DNA of 64,000 nt from Meghimatium bilineatum (Eukaryota; Mollusca; Gastropoda; Stylommatophora; Philomycidae), in the NCBI GenBank assembly GCA_034231615.1, contig CM067316.1:23769791-23833790 (forward strand), read 5' to 3'. Positions within the stretch are counted from its first letter, which is position 1; each line of letters starts with the position of its first letter. The notes beneath the pieces were generated by a model. It was not told the DNA's origin. It did no database searches and saw only the letters and a list, made by a program, of their open reading frames with translations. The translations under genes and the position numbers were made by a program. Of the stretch, positions 13,301 through 26,700 are shown one piece after another.

Positions 13301-14620
13301 ATTATATTATAATATAAGAATGTTCATTTATTCATTGAATAACACAAAAGCAATATTTATCAGGAGTGCCACGGGTCTGCTGGAAAATAATTATGTTGTG
13401 TATCGGCCTAGGTCTAGTCTTAAATGGACAGACATTGCATGTGATTTCTTAATGTTTTAATAAGTTACTCAGTCCATATTATATTAGTTTGGATATAAAA
13501 CAACATATATACAACAGGAATAGGTATTTAGGAGGATTTTACCAGTATTGCCACATATTGTTCAAGTATTAGATGCATCGAGAAATTATTTTTGCTACTT
13601 TTTTATTGTATTTTTGAGATTTTCCCCCCAATTTTCAACTTCACAACTTGCTTAAACTGTAATATCACACATACAACAACAACAAAAAACATGATAACAT
13701 GCATTAATTACTCCTTTATTTACATGTGCAAAAATTATGTATAAATCTATAATAACACAAAAGTTATTGCAATTTCCAAACACTCACCAAAAATACTGCA
13801 CATTGTCAAAAAAGAATTCATCCAGGACCAGGGAAACAATTTCATAATTTTAATCTGGGCTCTAAAGGTTTTCTAGTAGTTTTATGGCGTAAATATTTTT
13901 ACAGGTTTTAATTTATACATGGTGCAGATTGTATCTCATTAGGTTGATAGATATGATAGATTAGATATGTTTATAATTTATATATATCATCATCGCGTGA
14001 CATATTCTTTCCAGAACATTGTCTTTGCAATTTGTGTCCTGAACCTGACTCTATCCTGTGTCAATCTGCCTGCCTCCTCCAATGATAACTTCATACAGTC
14101 TGTGATGTCATCTGTCCATCTCCTTCTATGTCTACTTCTTCTTCTACTTCCAGAATTCTGCCCTCTAATATGCATCTTTTTATATATATAATCCAAGGTT
14201 AACCACATACTGCCAGGAGAACAGCACACACTTCTGAGCCAACCAGCACATCATTCTTCTGTGATATTTGCTTACCCATCTGCAGTGATGGCACATCTAG
14301 AGTTTTTCATCACTGAAGGGTCTGATACAAAATAACAAAGGCGCAATGTCCACTGAACTGTATCTCTTCGTAATGAATGGGGATTATTTGATAGAAGAAA
14401 AAAGTGAGAAATTGAGACAAGATGTGACAATTACTTCTCCACGTCACATGCTGACAGGTTGGCCCCCAGCTTTACTTAATTGCCTCCTATGACATATCTG
14501 GAAAGAAAAAGTGGTCAAATTCTTTGCATCCTAGACTAGAGGTTCAGGTCCTAGTTGTCATAAGGTAATATACAGACATACACACACACACACACACACC
14601 CCCCACGCACGCACACACAC

Positions 14621-14700
<80 letters not shown>

Positions 14701-17700
14701 CTTTTTTCTAGGAAAAAGGTAGGGTTGGAGGGGGGGGGTTACTCTATATAAAAATTGAGCCTATATTTTAATGCCCTCCCCCCTCTGGGGTCACATCAGG
14801 ACTTTGCTAACAAGCTATTTTCAAGAAAAAACTTCTGTTCATATGAAATATTTTGAGAAATCAATAGTTTACTTAGGTCTACTGTCATAAAAGGGGGGAG
14901 GGGAGGAAGAGTGGTGTGAGTTGCTGGCTTTGTATGTTTTGTGTTCCCTTTAGCATTAATTATGAAGCTATATTATCTAAGGAAGGATGAACTCCTTTGC
15001 CTGTATGTTTCCAGTTCATGACAGGGAAAGCTAAGAAAATTAGCACTCTGCCTTGCCTTGCATGATATAAGAGGCGACTAATAGGGTTTGGGGTAGAGGT
15101 GATTGTCCCATTGCATAGGTCATAGTGACCAAAAAAGTAAGTTTAAGTAGGATGTTAGGTCAAAATGCACAAATATGATGTAAAGTATTTAGTTTTTTGG
15201 ACTGCATCTGATGACCAAAATGAGTTTTAGAACAAATATAGAAAAAGAATTCCTCACCCCTCCTCCACATAAAAATATGATATTTGTACAATAAAATATA
15301 GTATTAACTTTAATCAGAATTACAATGATGCCATATCTATGCCTTTCAGCAGTTCGATTTTGGAACTTTTTTTCATAGTTTTTGTATCTGTTATAGTGTG
15401 GTGTCCAGGAATTGTTTTAATGTTGTAGGATCTGACACAGAAGGGGACCAATTAACTTGATAATTGCTAATATAGTCTTAGTCAGTTATGACAATCTTAA
15501 AGGGTTATAATGAGGTTTATCTATGAGAAGTCTCTTTAACATTCGCTTGAGGAGAATAGAATGATGTCCATATTTTGAATTGAAGGCCGTGAATTTTCTG
15601 GAAATTTTTTTCCTCTCAGTATTCTCAGATACTCTGTATTATATTTCCTTCATTAAAGCATTAGATGAAAAAAAAATAGGTAGACCACAAGAAAATGGAT
15701 ATAAGATATTAAATAATTATATTACCGTATTAAACTATCCTATTAGTATTAATTTACGTGACATATTGACCAATAGAAACATATTGAACTCACAAATGAA
15801 ACATAACAAGGAAAAACTTACTGCATAGTGTGTAATGTAGGAGTCAGTTGAATCAACTATTTCAGCCTTGTACTTAAAATAGGAAGAAAACTGTGGAGGG
15901 CTTTTTGTGCTTTTACGGTTCAAGCATACGACTTCATGTGGAGTCTGTGGAATAAGAATAACTTCCTTTACAGTTCAAGCATACAACTTTATATGGAGTT
16001 TGAGGATTAATATCTGGTCAAGTTTGGTAAAAATATTTGTTTTATTACTGTCTTTCAAGAAATGTATTTTAATAGCAATCTTCTTCTTTCCTCTTTAACA
16101 AAGGAAACAGTGCCTATTATGGCTAGTGCCATTTTGTAAGACAGATATAAACTCCGCAAAACTTTCTGTCTGCAGACACCCTAACTTCATGTTTGACTCT
16201 ATTTGAGCTGTTACATATTATCCCTAGGAACTTCTATGTTTCTGTTTATTTTCATGTCCCAATTTTGTATGTGATATGTATGAGTATTAATCAAGTGCCA
16301 TGATGAATAACGTAGACAATCATGTTTCTCCACAACTCTGTCTCTTAAGTTAATAAGCTCAGTTCATGATATTCTCTCATGCCACAGTGACAACCTATTC
16401 AATTTCTCTTTTTGTCTTCCTCTGTCTCTTAGCCCTTGATTTTGCAAGTTGTTACTAAATGTTCAAGTTTTTCTCTTCTCATCACATTCCTGAAACATAT
16501 TTACTGTCAGCTTTTAATTTTTGCTACAATTTGTCGTTTTACTCCAGTATCTCTAAGGACTTCCACATAAATTTTCTTAGTTAATTCATTGAAAAATTAA
16601 TTGAATTGTCATCTATCTATCTATTGTCATTTCCACTTCTGCAGTTAAGTGTCTTAGGAGAAAATTGGAGTTGTCTGTCTTTGGCCATGTAGGTTGCATT
16701 GGTCATAATAAGCCCATGTGTCTTTAATTTATAGCATCCTACTCAACTTTTGAAAAGATGTTTTGATTGTCACCATAGAATGGTCCAACTTTCTAATAGA
16801 CATTTGGTAGACACTGCTAAGAAAGTCTTCACCAAAGAGATTGTAAAGATACTGTAGTATTTCATCCAATCACAATAATTCGAAAATCTTTCCTTGTGAC
16901 TGTCAGTCATTTTTGTGATATCATTCTGGCGCAAATAATATCGTTAGTTTAATTTCATAAGTGATAAACAAAGCAGAGAACAATGATAATTAAAAAACAG
17001 TATGTCAATAAACATTCAAATCATAACAAAAATTGTTAACAAAAACAAAAATTGTATTTGTGCATAGAAACATTTGAACCTTTCCAAACAGTTGCAAAAA
17101 TGATTATACTTTACAAAAATATCAACTTTAGATGCTAGTCATGTTCCTGAATCTAAGTAATTTTTCAAAATTTAGGCCCTATTGTTTTGTTTTACTATTG
17201 CTAGGTCTATGTTTTATCAGAAAATTATCTCAATGTGATGTATAGTACATCACTGTAGGTTTACAAATAAATAAAATATTGCACAAAGACTAAATGTAGT
17301 CTGTAAAATTTAGTTTTTTCCCAAATTCTTCAACGCATGTCAACAAACACTGAAATCATCACAGAATGTTTATTTGTACATAGAAACATTTGAAACTTTC
17401 CAAATAGTTGCACAAATGGATATACTATACAAAACAGCCAACTTTAGAAGCTAGTCATATGTCTGACATTATAAATATAAATGTTTTAAATTTTGCTATT
17501 TTTATGTTTTATCTGAGACTTTTCTCTAATATACTATGTAATTTTTCTCTAAAAACAAGACATAGACACATAATATGAAATGTCATTCTCCTGCTTCTTC
17601 TTTAGTGTTCGTTTCCAAACTCTCACTGGATCTCTCTTGTATCAGGACCATGGTCCTATTAGATTTCCAGCAGGAAGTAGTCCAGAGAATGGAAATGTAT

Positions 17701-20700
17701 TGTGTCATCACTGATAAGTCACAGCATTGTCTTTCTGACAATTTCTTTTGATCTCTTTATGGAGTTTGCCATACTCTTGTAATGATGCTTCCTAAATATT
17801 TGAACTCTGAGATCTGCTTTAGTTTTATACCATTGACAGATACATTTAAATGGCCTAGTGTTCTGCTTATCTTCATAGTCTCTGTTTTAGATGTGCTTAG
17901 TTTCATGTTGTGTTGTTCGCAGGTTGTATGGAGAAGGTGTGTGTGTGTGCTGCTATATACTCTATGAATTTTGCATATATCTTTCCTATGTAGCTGAGGA
18001 GAGATATGTCTCTGTACATCTCTTACTCTCTCTTATTTTGCCCATTTTTTTCTATATGGGTATAATTATTGCTTTTTCATCATTCTTCTAAAAAAAACCC
18101 ACATCTCAGTAGCCTTCAGCTCACTTTGAGATGTTTTGTTTAACATCCATCCTCACATCCGTAAAAAAGAATTGTTTAAATATAACATCCTATCATAATC
18201 ACATGTATATATAACATATAAAATAATATATATAAACAAGTTTGATTTAAAAATGAATACCGGTAGTTAGACATAGGCACTGATAAACATACCAAGAATA
18301 TAGATGAGTCTGCTTCTATAGTGGGTAGATAATTGGTGAAGTCGTGGATGTGATGAATATAACTTGGATTTTTTGGTTTTGCTGTTGTTGCTGATCCACT
18401 AACTGAAGCACTTGCATACATCCCCTCAACCTCTACTCGTAAAGGCACTTGTGTGAGGTGAGAAGATGTACTCCAACCAATCTCTGCCAAAATAAACAGT
18501 TGTATTTAAATATATTTTAACATTTTGAAAACTTTTTTTGGCTATGAAAAGATGATTAGCTGGTATAGTTTACAATTAGGCTGTAACAACTGTGCAATTC
18601 TGAGTGAGATATCTGTTTAAGCCAGGATGACCAGATGTTCCAGCTTTACCAGGACAGTACCAATATTGGATGCAGTATCCCACAACACTTTATCTGGACA
18701 TAAACATGTCCCTTTTTATTAAATCAGTAATTTTTTCATAATAAGAGTAATTTAATTGGTTGAATGTGTTCCAAAATTGTACTTGTTAACATGTATACAA
18801 ATGTTATCCGAGAGGTACAAAATATAAAATGTTGACTGATGTAGTCTTATAATAGTCTTATTATTCTGCGCATAAATACAATAAAATGTTCTCATGATTT
18901 GTAGTTTATAATTAATTATCAGTTGTTATTAAGCCCTTTCATATCATGATCTCTGAGCAAATAAGAATATATCACTGGCGTATTTTTTGAACAATTTTGT
19001 ATCATTGATGGGTGTCTCAATTTATTATATTTCCAAAATCTGGCCACCCTAATTCAGCAGAATATATCTTGCCTTCCATTTTCAATTTTCTCTCAATCAG
19101 TATACAGGGATGTAATTGTGTTAATGGGCCATCACTTGGAGTATGATCTCTATCAGTGTACTAGGATCCATATCATCATTAGTACATTAAGATTGATAAT
19201 AGTGACTAATACGTCTGACAAATACCTACCACTACTAATAACAAGATGATAAAAACAATTATAATAAAATGCAGCATGAAAATGGTTGATGTTTTAATTA
19301 AAAGATCTTCATATACTATTATTTCTTTGGTATTTCTGTTACTTCACCCAATACCTAACTTTCTTATCTTCTCTGGTTTTTTGGTAATTATATACACTAA
19401 GATTGACTCTCTCGCTCACTGCAACTCTCAGAAAATGTACTAATCTTCATTTTGTATTGTCTGCTGAATTGAATAAAAATTGTTGATATTTTCAATAGTT
19501 TAATTGTTGATTTCTACCATGCTGAATTTGGATGTTATGGTTAACAAAAATGCAGTAATATAGTAATTGTAATTGGTAGCGCATCCTATTCAGGACATAT
19601 CCATCAACCCAGCATTTTTTGGCAGTAATAATTTTCTAGGCAATATAAATGTTTAGTAGTTTGCCATTGCTTTCTGAATGGTCCAGATGGACAATTGTCT
19701 GTGGTGGGGATCAAACTCGGTACTTGGCCATCACAGACACTCGCTGTACCACTCCACCACTGAGCCGGACTTGTGAATTATTCCTTCTGGCATCCTGCTA
19801 ACCAACAGAAATTTGAAAACAAATGCAGTAGAACAAAATATACTAAATGTTCTCTTTGTTTGCTACTGGGGATCTTTGTACTGGTTAGAATTGAAACTTG
19901 TGTATATAAGTATGTAAATCCAGTAGCAGGGTAATGAAGTTGTGCTAATCACTCAAGACACACATAATAACACACACAAATCGTTGTTTCAACCAAAAGG
20001 CCTTTACTAAGACAAAAATTTTTAAAAAAATTTAATATACAACAGAAAACGTATATTTAAATTTTGTTTAATTTTTTTCTTGGTAAAAGCATTTTGGTCA
20101 AAATGTCGATTTGTGTGTGTTATTATGTGTTTCTTGAGTGATTAGCAAAACTTCATTACCTTTTTCCTGGATTTACCTGTTGGATTTCACTGGATTTACC
20201 TGTTGGATTTACCTGTTGGATTTCAGTTTTGCACAATAAGTACATATAGAAGTATGTGCTAAGTCCTTATTTATTAACTGAATGTGCCAGTAACTTCTAC
20301 ATTCATTCTTGGTTAGCAGGATGTAGTCTGAAGAAAGGAATACATTATGTCATGATTTATAGTTTGGCTACAAGATGTGTGCCTTTTTCTTCCCAACCCC
20401 AGTATGGCTGTTGGATCAATATGACTTATAAGATGGGAGAACTAATGTTCCATCAAACTTCCCAAGTCGATTCTTTAAACATGCATGGGAGATGGCAACA
20501 TTACTATTCTTTGCTCTCTTTATGCTCTGATAATACATGGGTGGTTGTCAGCCCATATGTATGTATGTATATGTTCAGTGCAACGGTCTTAGTCTGTGTA
20601 TTTTCCCTGCTCTGTCAAGTGCAATCTTCACATGGCAGTGAGGTAAAGAACTCCTGCCATAGAGAGTACAAGATACCCCTCCCCAAGCTAGATTTTATAT

Positions 20701-23700
20701 TACTTCTTGAGTACTCTATGCGCACAAAACGAGAATATCATTAAATACAAAATTATTACTGTTTGATGAAAGTCAACTTACTGCTAAAATAGTATGTAAC
20801 TTTCACTACTCCTTGGTTGCTTGGTAACTGTAGACAGTTTGTCCAGATATCAGCTGGAATTCCCCGAATATTTCCTGTTCCATTGTAGACCTGTGTGTCA
20901 TCAAAGACAAAAACAAATATACTTGAAGCATTAACATTTTGTATATAATTATTAAATATAAATAAACTAATCATCGATACATGATATATTCTTTCCAAAA
21001 CATTGTCTTTGCAATTGATGTCCTGAACTCAACTCTATCTTGTACCAATCTGTCTGTCTCCTCAAATGATATCTTCATACAGTCTTTGATGTCATCTGTC
21101 CTTTTTCCTTCTAGGTCTACCTCTTCTTCTATTTCCCGGAATTCGACCCATTAATATGCGTCTTTCCATGCCATTGTGTCTTTTTATATGTCTGAAATAT
21201 TTAAGTTTTCTATGTAAAATTGTATTCACCAGCCATCTTTCCTCTATATTCAGCATGTTCAAAACCTCACTATTCCTTATCTTTTCTGTCCAGGAAATTC
21301 TTAATATTGCCTATAACACTTCAGTTTGAAGAAAGATATTCTTTTTGCCGCAGTTCTATTTATTATCCAAGTCTCAAAGCTGTAAGTTACAACTGGAAAA
21401 ACGTATAATCTAAGAAGCATATGTAAACTAATATACCTTAAATATAAATAATTTACATAATAAATAATTATGTCATATTCACATTCATGGTACTCACAAA
21501 AATGGTGACACCAGACATAATGGAGGCAATTTAATGGACAGGATGTCAATTGACATGATAGAATTAAGCACTCTGAATAACATTTCATTGAAGTTTATTT
21601 TATTGCAGCCTGTCTTACAAATAAATGTTGTAAAACTGATACAATATTGAATGAGAGATATTAAAGTTGTTGATGCTTGTCTGGTGCTGGGGCCTAAAAG
21701 GGAGCAAAAAATAACAGTACTTGTATGTGCTCCTGATACTGATGTAATAAAATAACAGTACTTGTATGTGCTCCTGATACTGATGTAATAAAATAACAGT
21801 ACTTGTATGTGCTCCTGATACTGATGTAATAAAATAACAGTACTTGTATGTGCTCCTGATACTGATGTAATAAAATAACAGTACGTGTATGTGCTCCTGA
21901 TACTGATGTAATAAAATAACAGTACGTGTATGTGCTCCTGATACTGATGTAATAAAATAACAGTACTTGTATGTGCTCCTGATACTGATGTAATAAAATA
22001 ACAGTACTTGTATGTGCTCCTGATACTGATGTAATAAAATAACAGTACTTGTATGTGCTCCTGATACTGATGTAATAGAATAACAGTACTTGTATGTGTT
22101 CCTGATACTGATGTAATAAAATAACAGTACTTGTATGTGCTCCTGATATTGATGTAATAAAATAACAGTACTTGTATGTGCTCCTGATACTGATGTAATA
22201 AAATAACAGTACTTGTATGTGCTCCTGATACTGATGTAATAGAATAACAGTACTTGTATGTGCTCCTGATACTGATGTAATAAAATAACAGTACTTGTAT
22301 GTGCTCCTGATATTGATGTAATAAAATAACAGTACTTGTATGTGCTCCTGATACTGATGTAATAAAATAACAGTACTTGTATGTGCTCCTGATACTGATG
22401 TAATAAAAGGAAACTAAGGAGGTTTTCCGGCTGGGGGTGGGAGTATTTTTTCAAGGTCTCCCATGTGGCATTCCTATGACCTTAATGGGTTATAGGCATT
22501 ATTATGATTATTACCTGTACTATAAGTGAGATGGTTGGGGACAAACTATAGGTGGAAGGTTGGAGTACTATACGTGAGATGGTTGGGGGACAAACTATAG
22601 GTGGAAGGTTGGAGTACTATACGTGAGATGGTTGGGGACAAACTATAGGTGGAAGGTTGGAGTACTATACGTGAGATGGTTGGGGACAAACTATAGGTGG
22701 AAGGTTGGAGTACTATAAGTGAGATGGTTGGGGACAAACTATAGGTGGAAGGTTGGAGTACTATACGTGAGATGGTTGGGGACAAACTATAGGTGGAAGG
22801 TTGGAGTACTATAAGTGAGATGGTTGGGGGACAAACTATAGGTGGAAGGTTGGAGTACTATACGTGAGATGGTTGGGGACAAACTATAGGTGGAAGGTTG
22901 GAGTACTATAAGTGAGATGGTTGGGGGACAAACTATAGGTGGAAGGTTGGAGTACTATATGTGAGATGGTTGGGGGACAAACTATAGGTGGAAGGTTGGA
23001 GTACTATAAGTGAGATGGTTGGGGGACAAACTATAGGTGGAAGGTTGGAGTACTATAAGTGAGATGGTTGGGGGACAAACTATAGGTGGAAGGTTGGAGT
23101 ACTATACGTGAGATGGTTGGGGGACAAACTATAGGTGGAAGGTTGGAGTACTATACGTGAGATGGTTGGGGGACAAACTATAGGTGGAAGGTTGGAGTAC
23201 TATAAGTGAGATGGTTGGGGGACAAACTATAGGTGGAAGGTTGGAGTACTATAAGTGAGATGGTTGGGGACAAACTATAGGTGGAAGGTTGGAGTACTAT
23301 ACGTGAGATGGTTGGGGACTAACTATAGGTGGAAGGTTGGAGTACTATACGTGAGATGGTTGCGGACAAACTATAGGTGGAAGGTTGGAGTACTATATGT
23401 GAGATGGTTGGGGGACAAACTATAGGTGGAAGGTTGGAGTACTATAAGTGAGATGGTTGGGGGACAAACTATAGGTGGAAGGTTGGAGTACTATACGTGA
23501 GATGGTTGGGGGACAAACTATAGGTGGAAGGTTGGAGTACTATACGTGAGATGGTTGGGGGACAAACTATAAGTGGAAGGTTGGAGTACTATACGTGAGA
23601 TGGTTGGGGGACAAACTATAGGTGGAAGGTTGGAGTACTATACGTGAGATGGTTGGGGGACAAACTATAGGTGGAAGGTTGGAGTACTATACGTGAGATG

Positions 23701-26700
23701 GTTGGGGACAAACTATAGGTGGAAGGTTGGAGTACTATAAGTGAGATGGTTGGGGGACAAACTATAGGTGGAAGGTTGGAGTACTATACGTGAGATGGTT
23801 GGGGACAAACTATAGGTGGAAGGTTGGAGTACTATACGTGAGATGGTTGGGGACAAACTATAGGTGGAAGGTTGGAGTACTACACGTGAGATGGTTGGGG
23901 ACAAACTATAGGTGGAAGGTTGGAGTACTATACGTGAGATGGTTGCGGACAAACTATAGGTGGAAGGTTGGAGTACTATATGTGAGATGGTTGGGGGACA
24001 AACTATAGGTGGAAGGTTGGAGTACTATAAGTGAGATGGTTGGGGGACAAACTATAGGTGGAAGGTTGGAGTACTATACGTGAGATGGTTGGGGGACAAA
24101 CTATAGGTGGAAGGTTGGAGTACTATACGTGAGATGGTTGGGGGACAAACTATAAGTGGAAGGTTGGAGTACTATACGTGAGATGGTTGGGGGACAAACT
24201 ATAGGTGGAAGGTTGGAGTACTATACGTGAGATGGTTGGGGGACAAACTATAGGTGGAAGGTTGGAGTACTATACGTGAGATGGTTGGGGACAAACTATA
24301 GGTGGAAGGTTGGAGTACTATACGTGAGATGGTTGGGGACAAACTATAGGTGGAAGGTTGGAGTACTATACGTGAGATGGTTGGGGGACAAACTATAGGT
24401 GGAAGGTTGGAGTACTATACGTGAGATGGTTGGGGACAAACTATAGGTGGAAGGTTGGAGTACTATACGTGAGATGGTAGGGGACAAACTATAGGTGGAA
24501 GGTTGGAGTACTATACGTGAGATGGTTGGGGGACAAACTATAGGTGGAAGGTTGGAGTACTATACGTGAGATGGTTGGGGGACAAACTATAGGTGGAAGG
24601 TTGGAGTACTATACGTGAGATGGTTGGGGGACAAACTATAGGTGGAAGGTTGGAGTACTATACGTGAGATGGTTGGGGGACAAACTATAGGTGGAAGGTT
24701 GGAGTACTATACGTGAGATGGTTGGGGGACAGACTATAGGTGGAAGGTTGGAGTACTATACGTGAGATGGTTGGGGGACAGACTATAGGTGGAAGGTTGG
24801 AGTACTATACGTGAGATGGTTGGGGGACAAACTATAGGTGGAAGGTTGGAGTACTATACGTGAGATGGTTGGGGGACAAACTATAGGTGGAAGGTTGGAG
24901 TACTATACGTGAGATGGTTGGGGACAAACTATAGGTGGAAGGTTGGAGTACTATACGTGAGATGGTTGGGGACAAACTATAGGTGGAAGGTTGGAGTACT
25001 ATACGTGAGATGGTTGGGGACAAACTATAGGTGGAAGGTTGGAGTACTATACGTGAGATGGTTGGGGGACAAACTATAGGTGGAAGGTTGGAGTACTATA
25101 CGTGAGATGGTTGGGGACAAACTATAGGTGGAAGGTTGGAGTACTATACGTGAGATGGTAGGGGACAAACTATAGGTGGAAGGTTGGAGTACTATACGTG
25201 AGATGGTTGGGGGACAAACTATAGGTGGAAGGTTGGAGTACTATACATGAGATGGTTGGGGACAAACTATAGGTGGAAGGTTGGAGTACTATACGTGAGA
25301 TGGTTGGGGGACAAACTATAGGTGGAAGGTTGGAGTACTATACGTGAGATGGTTGGGGGACAAACTATAGGTGGAAGGTTGGAGTACTATATGTGAGATG
25401 GTTGGGGGACAAACTATAGGTGGAAGGTTGGAGTACTATACGTGAGATGGTTGGGGGACAAACTACAGGTGGAAGGTTGGAGTACTATACGTGAGATGGT
25501 GGGGGGACAAACTATAGGTGGAAGGTTGGAGTACTATACGTGAGATGGTTGGGGACAAACTATAGGTGGAAGGTTGGAGTACTATACGTGAGATGGTTGG
25601 GGGACAAACTATAGGTGGAAGGTTGGAGTACTATACGTGAGATGGTTGGGGACAAACTATAGGTGGAAGGTTGGATATGAGTTACAAGTGGAAAGGTTGG
25701 AGATGATTTATAAATGGGAAGATTGGGGATGTGCTATAAGTAGAAAGATGTGGGACAAACTCTTGATTTCTTGATTAGAAACTGGCTTCACAGCACGCAG
25801 GGCATTCCCGTAAGTACTCCGCCCTCCATTCCAGCAGCCATCACGGTGTATGTAGACTCAGAGTCCCGGTCAGGTGTTGATTGTGTGATCTTAGGGGCTA
25901 TCCAAAAAATTTACTTTTCCTTCCCTCACCTCTAGATACTCCCATTTTGAACATTCTCTGTATGTGTACATTCTCAGCCTCATTGACATCATCTTCATCT
26001 TGAAATGAATTTGTATTACTGCCTTCATTAAGTCTGCTTTATCTCTTCTCAGCAATGTGTATCAGCACATTGCCTGCCAATAAGTCGGCTCTCTCGTTTC
26101 CTCTGACCCCAGCATGACCAGGGTAGTATATCCATGTAATGCTCTGGACAATTGAGTTGTTCAATAAGTCCCACCATTCTTTTTTTAGCATGAGCTTTTC
26201 TATCTTGCGCAGCATGCTTTGAGAGTCTGTGAGTATTACCGAGTGTGTTGATGTATCAGTTATCAACCAATTAAGTGCTTCTGTAATTCCCTCTATCTCC
26301 ATCCTCATGCTCAATTGTGACAGTGGAATATACTGAAGATTTCTCAATAGAAACAAACTAGGGACAAACTATAGATGGAAGGTTAGTTACGAGCTATAAG
26401 TAAAAAGATTTGGGACAAACTATAGATGGAAGGTTAGTTATGAGCTATAAGTAAAAAGATTTGGGATGAGCTATAAGTGGAAAGGTTGAAAATAAGCTAT
26501 AGGGTCTAAATGGAATGGCAGGAGATGAGATGGGAATGAATTAAATTGCAATGGTTGAGGACTTCTATTTTTTAAATTAATTCTCAGACTCCTGCAGATT
26601 TTCAGGATGTAGAACACAATGCATTGGTGCCATGGTTTACAGCTTAGTTGTGATATTTGCGCCTTTTAGCCTGACAATAAGATGGACGTGAGTAGTTTCA

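Noticed and set aside
18176..18490. 104-codon single-exon gene
   Set aside because: Only 18293-18483 is an exon; the remainder of the ORF is read-through into the intron past a good GT donor.
21615..22454. 279-codon minus-strand ORF
   Set aside because: It is made entirely of the 41-bp minisatellite plus flanks and cycles through all three phases; there is no domain or codon signal.
22546..25023. Repeat ORFs of 60-80 codons on both strands
   Set aside because: These are runs of 48-bp minisatellite units between frame-shifting 49-bp units.
21710..25680. CRISPR array
   Set aside because: The repeats are contiguous tandem units with no unique spacers, and the context is a eukaryotic intron.
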